A stretch of 64,000 nt of DNA, taken from positions 86,228,753 to 86,292,752 of the forward strand of contig CM051456.1 in the NCBI GenBank assembly GCA_028274465.1, given 5' to 3'. The notes below the pieces were generated by a model that made no database searches, had not been told where the DNA came from, and saw nothing but the letters and a program-made list of their open reading frames with translations. Source of the stretch: Plantago ovata (taxonomy: Eukaryota; Streptophyta; Magnoliopsida; Lamiales; Plantaginaceae). Made by a program: the position numbers and the translations under genes. Positions 56,363 to 64,000 of the stretch are shown piece after piece. The stretch's first letter is position 1. Every line of letters begins with the position of its first letter.

Positions 56363-57196
56363 TGATGAATGTGTATTTTACACTTTCATTCGAGTCTTTT
56401 TCACCTAATTTAGCTATCCTCTATGTTAATTTAGCTATATTTTAGTACATTTTATTAGAATAGTGTCACGTTTCCCTTTAGATTTTATTTTACAGGTTTT
56501 GGTTGAAATTCGGAGATTTACGGGCAATTATATTGAAGTCTTCAAGGAATTAGAGGTTTTCGTTGAAATTCGGAGATTTTCTTCTATGATTGCTATTGAT
56601 TGCATGCACATTATGAGTAGCTAAATTTATCGTTGGTGGTAGTATGTGAATTCTTAGCGAGGGAAGATAATCATGCTAATGGCTATATCGCGCATTATAC
56701 TCCGTGTCATTGCTTTATTTCGTTGATGAGTTGAACACCAAAATTCTCGTATGTTGTATTGATCATTATGCACACTAGGACACTTGTCGGCCAATCAGAC
56801 CAAATTATCTTCGTAGTGTTGAATGATTACGGAACACAATAGGACGTTAGTTGTTGACAGGTCAGACCCATATTATCTTCGTAGTGCATAATACTTACAA
56901 CAGGACCCAAGATTCATTCAAAGATCTCTATGCAAGACCGAGGAATTTATGCATGATTATCGACCCATTATGTTAAGAAGGACCATACTATCACCAACCT
57001 CCATTATCTGCTTGAAAACCCCCTATTGCTTTCTATCTGCTGTTTTATATTTTCCTGTTAAATAGATAAAGCTAGTTATAGTCCTGAGAGAACGACACTC
57101 GAGTCATTCTGCTACTACACTACGATTTTCGTTGTAGTTGTGGATTGCCTTTGGCTAAATTACAAATTTATTTGATTGAATCTGACACATTCATCA
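56363..57196 (+). repeat. 5' LTR of element E
   Basis: 834 bp, TGATGAATGTG to ACATTCATCA. It is shorter than the 3' LTR but near-identical where they align. Confidence 0.88.
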
Positions 57197-57199
57197 AAT

Positions 57200-57217
57200 T
57201 GGCGCTGTTGCCGGGGA
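57200..57217 (+). other. Primer binding site of element E, tRNA-Asp
   Basis: TGGCGCTGTTGCCGGGGA, one difference from the tRNA-Asp complement. Confidence 0.88.
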
Positions 57218-57240
57218 CTATACTCCTTCACAGATAGTGT

Positions 57241-59327
57241 ATGCCGCATACACGTTCTGCAGGAACACCGCTTGCTAATTCAATTGTTGAGATCGATAGA
57301 GTCTACCACCAGAGAAGGCGACTACTTGAAAGGCGAGCACTAGAGGAAATAGAGGAAACCGATTTCTCTGAATCTCTAATTAGTCTATTCAAGGAAATCG
57401 ACGGAATGGCAGAAGCTAGACCACTGAAGGCATGCGTACAACCCACCAAGGATCATATGAGGGGACCGGCGATTATTCTTTCGCCTGCAACCCGAGATCT
57501 GGAGATCAAGAGCCACGCATTCCAACAACTTCCGAGGTTCTATGGCTTATCAAGGGAAGATGTGATGGGGTACTTGAACGATATCGATGATTTCGTCAAC
57601 CAACTCCCACGACCCGGAGCTGACATAACAACGGATGAGTTAAGGATGAAGGTTTTTGCTATGGGACTTGGCGACAGAGCCAAGTCATGGCTGAGTTCTC
57701 TACCAGCCGGCTCGCTGGACACTTGGGAAAAGGTTTTTTCAGCTTTCATGGAGAAATACTTCCCACACACTCTGACTACCGCGCTTAAAGCGCAGATCAC
57801 TGGATTCAAACAAGACTATGATGAGACCATCTACACCGCGTTCGAGAGGTTCCAAGATCTCACGAACAAGTGCCCTCACCATGGTTTTGAACTCTCCGAC
57901 CTAGTCCAACACTTCTACAATGGACTAACCTTCGAGAACCAACAAGTGGTGGATTTCCAATGCCGAGGCAATATTTGGGAGGAAACTGCAGAAGCCGTCT
58001 GGGCAGTTTTCGAAAGACTTGCTAAGGGTTCGCAGTTCAAGGACCCAAGAGCAATGGTTAGGAGACGTGGACCTGAAGCTCCACCGACTCAAGAAGCCCC
58101 TATGTACAGGGGGAATGGGGATCAATTCGAGTGCTTTACCAACGAATTGAAGCAAGTCATCAAGAGCGCCACCGAAACAACTGTTTCGAACGAAGTATGC
58201 CGAATATGCAAGAACTATGGGCATGGAGCTCATATGTGTAGATCGGAGCTGGCATACGAAGATGGCAACTGGGCTCGAGGAGGCGAAGAAGAAGCCTTCG
58301 CTACGGAGTTTGGTACTCAAGAAGTTAGCTACGGACAAGACGGTAGGAATCCTCGAGGTGGATTCTGGAGAAGAAGATACCGTAACAATCAAGGATATGC
58401 ACCGGCTAACCAAACTTATGGACCTAACCAAGACCGTAGTAGGCTAAACTATGGTAATGATCACTGCGAAAACCCCGCTCCGAAAGAGCCACCGAAGTCG
58501 AAGACGGCTCTACTGATGGAGAACTTGCAGAAGATGGTTGATCACACACAAAGTTTTCTCAAACGGTATGAAGAAGATTCAGAGAAGACTAGGGCAAGGC
58601 TTGATAAGTTGGAAGAGAGCACTAGGCTTGCCCATCAAAAGATGCAAGAGTTGATCGACCGAAGAGCAAGTAAGGAACAAGGCAACACTGAGAAGGTCGT
58701 TAGGTGCGAGTGTTGTATGAAGGAAGAACTTCTACAGGCTGAGGAAGAAGAGGAGGACCTAGGTTCTGACACAAGTGATGAGGAGCAAGAGGATCCCGAA
58801 CCACTCCCTAAAAGTTTCGATATTAAGGTAGGGATTGGTGAGCTTGAAGATGTCCGTGCCACATTAGACACGGGATCCTACTCAAACATAATTCCTTTGA
58901 ATGTGTTTGAAAAGAGTAACCTTGGAAAACTATCTGAGGAAAGGGCTATTGTGCGACTGGCGGACGGATCATTCATGAGACCCGAAGGCGTTGTGAAAAA
59001 TGTGTTGGTCAAGATTGGTGAAGCATCAATAAACACCAATTTCGTAGTTATGCCGGCATCTGCACTTGGAACGGGGATGTCATACTATTAGGGCAAACAT
59101 TCTTGACTAAACTACGCTCCGTGATGGACATCTACCAAAGAACTTGCACCATTGAGGTGGATGGCAAGCAACACGTGTTGCAAGCCATACCTGATCCACC
59201 AGAACCGCCTGACATTATTACTCACTACTGTGGTCTTGCAGCCTATATTCTTTCTTATTCACAGGTTCGTGGCATGGAAAGGAGATCAATGAAGGGGAAG
59301 GCTAGTACCCGCAAAAAGAAGAGATAG
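57241..59327 (+). pseudogene. Gag-protease of element E, nearly whole
   Basis: It starts MPHTRSAGTPLANSIVEID, only 24 bp after the primer site; B-D have a longer leader. The Gag core, CCHC knuckle (CRICKNYGHGAHMC) and aspartic protease (DTGSYSNIIPLNVF) are all present. A segment between knuckle and protease is shorter than in C, and the sequence is more distant from B-D than they are from each other, so E is a separate subfamily. It has about one break, toward the C-terminal end. Confidence 0.88.
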
Positions 59328-59370
59328 GCGCAGACAGGAGTCGAGTCAAAGACTTTAAACAATGACGCTA

Positions 59371-59388
59371 TCCGGGAGGCAACCCGGA
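59371..59388 (+). other. Conserved hairpin after gag-protease (E)
   Basis: TCCGGGAGGCAACCCGGA, identical to the B copy. Confidence 0.78.
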
Positions 59389-59860
59389 AATTTTTACCGC
59401 TTTCTTTACTGCTTTTCTGCATGCATTCATTCTTGAACTATTTGCTTCTCATGTGCGAATTTGTTCATGTCCGTGTCGTATATGCTTTTGTTTGAGTGAG
59501 ATTTTTCGAGTGGATTTTTGACAAAATTGGTTTCGGGATTTAAACCGCATTTTCTGACATCAGGGCCCGTCTCCCCGCATTGGGGAGCACGCGGCGAACC
59601 GCCCCGTGGTGGGGCGAACCGCCCCACAGGCCCAGATCTTTAAAAACGCGGATTTCAACCCCAAAACCCTATTTTCTTCATTCTTCTTCATCCATACTCC
59701 CAAAAAAACCCGAAAAGTGCGATTTTGCTTCTAAATCTTCATAACTTCTTCATTTCTTGACCAAATTGAGTGTTCTTTAGCTTAATTCGAAGCCTATACC
59801 ACGATCTATCATCCTATCCGAACAGATTTCATCCTAATTCGTTAGATTTGCAGATCTGAG
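59389..59860 (+). other. Internal GC array and UTR-like exon of element E
   Basis: About 170 bp without features, then a GC array (59585-59632), then a CT-rich leader ending CAGATCTGAG at 59860. Confidence 0.6.
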
Positions 59861-60404
59861 GTATCATCCTTAGAACCCTAAATTTCAAATTTGGGGGTTT
59901 TCTATTTTTAGCCTTAATTATGTTTATTTAATGCATGGGTATGTTGTTTGTGTGATTAGACATGTTATTTACTATCAATTGCATGCTCAATTTTTGCTTG
60001 GATTGTTGATTTGGGTATTTTGCTGCTAGATGATATATCATGTTCTGCAATATGTCTTTATCTTTGATTTCTTGCATATGATTGTGTTTATTGATGTAAT
60101 GATGGTGGATTTGACGATAGAATGCTTAATTGTTGAGTATGAGGATTTATGTTGGTTGAATTTTTGCGCTGCTATGGTATGAATTGAGCCTTGTTATCAA
60201 GGATATTGGTTGTCTAGTAAGAGCATGATGTGATGTATTGCATGTAGTAGTTACGTTGATATGTTGCATGATGAGGAAGCTAGGCTAGACATTGCGGTTT
60301 GGGGAGTTTGATTGTTGATTCTATCACTCGTATTTTTTGCTTTTACACTAGCATATATTTTTGAGTCTGTTTTTGTCATACAAGGTGCTAATAGTTGTTT
60401 GTAG
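59861..60404 (+). other. Intron-like segment upstream of ORF2 (E)
   Basis: GTATCATCCT to TGTTTGTAG, 544 bp. A polypurine-tract-like 18-mer lies inside at 60295-60312. Confidence 0.65.
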
Positions 60405-61240
60405 GTACCTTAAAAAGGGAAGGGAGCATTCCCGTATGACTGCTGTGAAGAATCATGTCAAGGAAGGTGATCTCGCTAGATGTGCGTTCGAGCCAAGGGG
60501 TTTTGCAACAACGTCGTGGATTATCCGAGAGGAGGAGCTAGAGTACACCTGGAGTAAGGACTCCTATGCCTATTCATGTACCACCGAAGGGACAGAAACC
60601 GTTATTACATCATCATTCCATCACGAGGACTGCAGAGTTCGAGTGAACTGGAAGGCACCGGGATATTCTCGCAGCGACGGATTTGATCTTGAGTTCGCAG
60701 TTGCTAGAAGGGTCCGAAGAGCTAGCTTGGTTCCAAAACATAATGACATGGGTACTCAGCACCTTGTTGGGGTGCCCCTTGCCTGCCTCTAAAGGGAGCA
60801 TAACATTGATATTGGGAGCATCAACTGTAGAGAATGTGGACAAAATTGGAGAAAAAGGTAGAGGACTCCTGAGTATCCGAGCAGCTGCCTGAAGCCTTCT
60901 CGTGGAGTAAACCGTTGAAGGGGGAGGTCCTGATACCACTGCCCTTTCCCCTTCAACAGTTCACATCCTATTGGAGGGCTACAGGATGGAGAATTCCATA
61001 ACAGCGACGGCTAATCTTGAGAATTCAGCCTGCCACTACAACTCTGCTAGTGAGGATGTGCGTGAAAGTAGTGACAATGAAGGCCATACGGGCAATGATG
61101 ATACTGACTGAGGAGTTGCTCCTATACGTCCCATAATTGAAACTACTGAGCGTACCCGAAGACCTGATGACTCTCTATAAAACTCCCGGAGGAGGCCCAA
61201 TAACTCAAGAGCAGCATACTCAGCCGACCGAGGCCAAACC
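60405..61240 (+). pseudogene. ORF2 of element E with acidic 3' exon
   Basis: The main exon carries EGDLARCAFEPRG, WSKDSYAYSCTTEGTET, RVRVNWKAPGYS and LVPKHNDMGTQHLVGVPLACL. It is shorter near the start than in B. The acidic exon (about 60960-61240) has the same Ser/Asp/Glu/Asn-rich character. Between them lies a short segment with GATACCACTGCCC, the sense form of the antisense primer-like word seen in C. The protein is unrecognised. About two breaks. Confidence 0.58.
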
Positions 61241-61242
61241 AT

Positions 61243-62730
61243 GGGGTAACATCTAGTATCACATCTTATTTTCTCATTTTCTTACTGCTAGGGACTAGCG
61301 TTAATTTCATGAGGGGGATGGGATTTAAGTGATCTAGTATTGTTAGTTCGGAGCTTGGCATTGGTAGGATGAGTATAGTACCTCGCATGCTTTATCATTT
61401 GCATTTGCACGTTTACTGCTTTCTTAGATTTTTAGGTTGCATTCATCCTAGGATAGTTTTGCATGTTTTATATGGAGTCTATTGCCGAATTTTTTTGAAC
61501 TTTTTTATTGGGTAGATCAACTAGCTATGCCATTAATCGTATGCTTCATCTCTATGAATTTGTTTGAGGCTTTTCTCGCTTGGCTTGTCACATTTATGTA
61601 TTGCACTTAGTTAAGCATGGTAGTCTCGACATCACTTAGTGGTGTTTTCTCTACTGCGGTTCACGAAGGCCTTTATAATAGGATGATGCATGTTAGGGTC
61701 TTATGGTTGTTTTCCCGAGTAATTATGTACCTGAGAGGCAACAAGTCTTCACCATGCTTTGAGATTGCTAAATGCCTAGGAAGGAGGTAGTGTGAGGTTG
61801 TGTGATCCTTTGTTTATAACCTATTCTTCCGAATAGGTTTGGGGAGGGGGTTACACCATCATAGACTTGTTTATGTTTTTCATTTTCGTATCGTGAGTTT
61901 ATTTTTCCTTTTCCGTCAATTTTGTACTCCAACCTATTCTTTCGAATAGGTTTTGGGAAGTCGTGTGAGTCATTTTTGTTTCCCTTTTTGTTATGCTACT
62001 GCTGGCTAGAAAAAAATCGAAAAAAAAAGAGAAAAATTCCAGAAGAAAAAAAGAGAAAAAGAAAAAAAAAAGAATCTGGAAAGAAAAAAAAGGAAAAAAA
62101 GAGAAGACCCCAAAAAAGCAAAGAAGGGTCCAAAAAATAAAGCCAAATAGCAGTTTAGCAAAGTTTGAGTCTTTTCCATTTTTCGTATTGTTCGTAATCG
62201 TGTTTTTCTATTTTTTATCTTTTTCATCTTAAGTGTCATCTGTTCTAGACCACCCTCGTCCTGCCATTCAGGAAGTGGTGAATATCTTAAGACTTTACTT
62301 GAGAGATGGGTAGAATAGGGGAGTGTTATCTTTTATAGGGAACCCTCCTTCGTTTGATGAGAGCCAGTACTGGTTCGACCTCTTTTGAGGGAAAGTCTTA
62401 ACATGGTGGAACAGCAGTAAGTCCTCAGTTTCATAGGCACGGGGCAACCATTCGTATCTTAGCATGCATCATTACGTCGTCACTGACTAGGTCCAGGTAG
62501 AGAATGTTACGAGAGACTATCTTGTCTTGACATAAGTGCTTATGTGGATGTGTATAAGTCAATCGAGGTATTCTTCAACCTATATTCATGCTTTGATTTA
62601 TATGGTTTTTGTTCATATGTTATTTCATAGATTCAGTAATTTAGTTCATTTTATTTGGCATGAAACTCCATTTTTGAGTCTCGCATGTTTTTTGTATTAG
62701 AGTCTAGCTTAGTTGCTTGAGGACAAGCAA
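61243..62730 (+). other. 3' non-coding region of element E
   Basis: 3'UTR-like stretch, palindromes at 61818-61839 and 61931-61952, A-rich tract 61997-62150, conserved CCACCCTCGTCCTGCCATTC block at about 62251. No gene. Confidence 0.68.
61818..61952 (+). repeat. Paired 22-nt palindromes of element E
   Basis: 61818-61839 and 61931-61952, arms AACCTATTC and GAATAGGTT, loops TTCC and TTTC. Each is followed by TTGGGGAGG or a close variant. Confidence 0.85.
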
Positions 62731-62749
62731 AGGTTCGGTTTGGGGAGTT
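62731..62749 (+). other. Polypurine tract of element E
   Basis: AGGTTCGGTTTGGGGAGTT before TGATGAATG. Confidence 0.87.
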
Positions 62750-64000
62750 TGATGAATGTGTATTTTACACTTTCATTCGAGTCTTTTTCACCTAATTTAG
62801 CTATCCTCTATGTTAATTTAGCTATATTTTAGTACATTTTATTAGAATAGTGTCACGTTTCCCTTTAGATTTTATTTTACAGGTTTTGGTTGAAATTCGG
62901 AGATTTACGGGCAATTATATTGAAGTCTACAAGGAATTGGTGTTCCAGAAGCATATTTGGAGTATCTGAAGGTTTCCGGGTAGGATTTGGAGTCTAGGGG
63001 CCGAATCTGGAGGGTAGAAGGCCATTAGAAGTCTGAAACGGAGTGCGAAAAGGTGAAGAAATCCAAAACCGCGTCGAAAACGCGAAAAATCTGCGTTTAT
63101 ACTGTGGGGCGAACCGCCCCATGACTCGGGCGAACCGCCCCAGGAGTTTTTCGGGCCTATATATAGTTGCGAGTTTTCTCTCCGAAAATCATATCTTTCC
63201 AAGCCTACTTTCTCACCTCTCTCTATAGTTTTAGGTAGGAACTTCCCGGGGCCTGTCCTAGGAGTTCCATAGCTTAGGGGATAGTTTTTTCATAGCAGAT
63301 TGGAGCGCGTAGGATCGCAATCATCCGGAGATTGACAACCTTCGGTAACTTTGTATCTTACAACTTTTATCTACTGATTTTATTTCTTTCAATATGTTTT
63401 CTTCTATGATTGCTATTGATTGCATGCACATTATGAGTAACTAAATTTATCGTTGGTGGTAGTATGTGAATTCTTAGCGAGGGAAGATAATCATGCTAAT
63501 GGCTATATCGCGCATTATACTCCGTGTCATTGCTTTATTTCGTTGATGAGTTGAACACCAAAATTCTCGTATGTTGTATTGATCATTATGCACACTAGGA
63601 CACTTGTCGGCCAATCAGACCAAATTATCTTCGTAGTGTTGAATGATTACGGAACACAATAGGACGTTAGTTGTTGACAGGTCAGACCCATATTATCTTC
63701 GTAGTGCATAATACTTACAACAGGACCCAAGATTCATTCAAAGATCTCTATGCAAGACCGAGGAATTTATGCATGATTATCGACCCATTATGTTAAGAAG
63801 GACCATACTATCACCAACCTCCATTATCTGCTTGAAAACCCCCTATTGCTTTCTATCTGCTGTTTTATATTTTCCTGTTAAATAGATAAAGCTAGTTATA
63901 GTCCTGAGAGAACGACACTCGAGTCATTCTGCTACTACACTACGGTTTTCGTTGTAGTTGTGGATTGCCTTTGGCTAAATTACAAATTTATTTGATTGAA
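62750..64000 (+). repeat. 3' LTR of element E (runs off the window)
   Basis: At least 1251 bp. GC array 63101-63143 with two palindromes (GGGGCGAACCGCCCC and GGGCGAACCGCCC) and TATA box 63157-63166. The unit TATCTTCGTAGTG occurs twice (63627, 63694). Confidence 0.9.

Larger units (their letters stand above)
56363..64000 (+). mobile_element. Element E: young non-autonomous Athila/Tat-like element
   Basis: 5' LTR (56363-57196), tRNA-Asp primer site, gag-protease, hairpin, GC array, UTR-like exon, intron, ORF2, acidic exon, paired palindromes, A-rich tract, polypurine tract, 3' LTR (62750 to the window edge). The 5' LTR is the shorter of the two. Over the last 580 bp or so the LTRs show only about two differences, an age of perhaps 0.1-0.2 million years at common plant rates. 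It is nearly whole, with about three or four breaks. There is no RT or integrase. Confidence 0.9.

Overview
This window looks like repeat-dense nuclear DNA from a eudicot plant. I find no host single-copy gene, rRNA gene, CRISPR array or bacterial feature. Nearly every base can be assigned to LTR retrotransposons inserted into one another. The plant assignment rests on Ty1/copia elements primed by initiator-Met tRNA with a Sirevirus-like accessory ORF, and on Athila/Tat-type Ty3/gypsy elements with a tRNA-Asp primer site. The species cannot be told from the sequence.

Left third (1-23039). A Sirevirus-like copia element on the minus strand (copy 1, 2990 to about 19497) has 1.5-kb LTRs, gag, pol and a very large accessory reading region downstream of pol. 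It sits inside the accessory region of a plus-strand copy of its own family (copy 2, 345-2989, with an LTR end at 19562-20261). Copy 2 in turn sits in the pol region of an unrelated copia element (copia 3, 20262-23039). A solo Athila/Tat-like LTR (6092-7494) lies inside copy 1, with a 5-bp target duplication on each side.

Middle (23040-29260). A minus-strand gypsy element (F) with 2.5-kb LTRs and only a gag-type interior is inserted in the LTR of copia 3. Both of its LTRs hold a tRNA-like segment.

Right half (29261-64000). This part holds four copies (B, C, D, E) and fragments of one non-autonomous Athila/Tat-like family. Layout in element sense: LTR with a GC-palindrome array and TATA box; tRNA-Asp primer site; gag plus aspartic protease; a small hairpin; a second GC-palindrome array; a 5'UTR-like exon; an intron of about 540 bp; an unrecognised second ORF (ORF2); a small intron; an acidic exon; paired 22-nt palindromes around an A-rich tract; polypurine tract; LTR. 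No reverse transcriptase or integrase is seen, so these copies must borrow enzymes from another element. B and C meet at an inverted LTR-LTR junction. D is inserted in an LTR of C and is followed by a second partial interior. E is inserted in that interior and is very young. A 2.1-kb solo copia LTR lies inside the gag of D.

The most unusual features are the intron-bearing ORF2 in the place of pol, the GC-palindrome arrays placed before both the LTR promoter and ORF2, the paired palindromes that echo the polypurine tract, and a TCAGCAA/TTGCTGA heptamer repeated through both coding and non-coding parts of the Sirevirus-like element. Ages and similarity levels are estimates made by eye.
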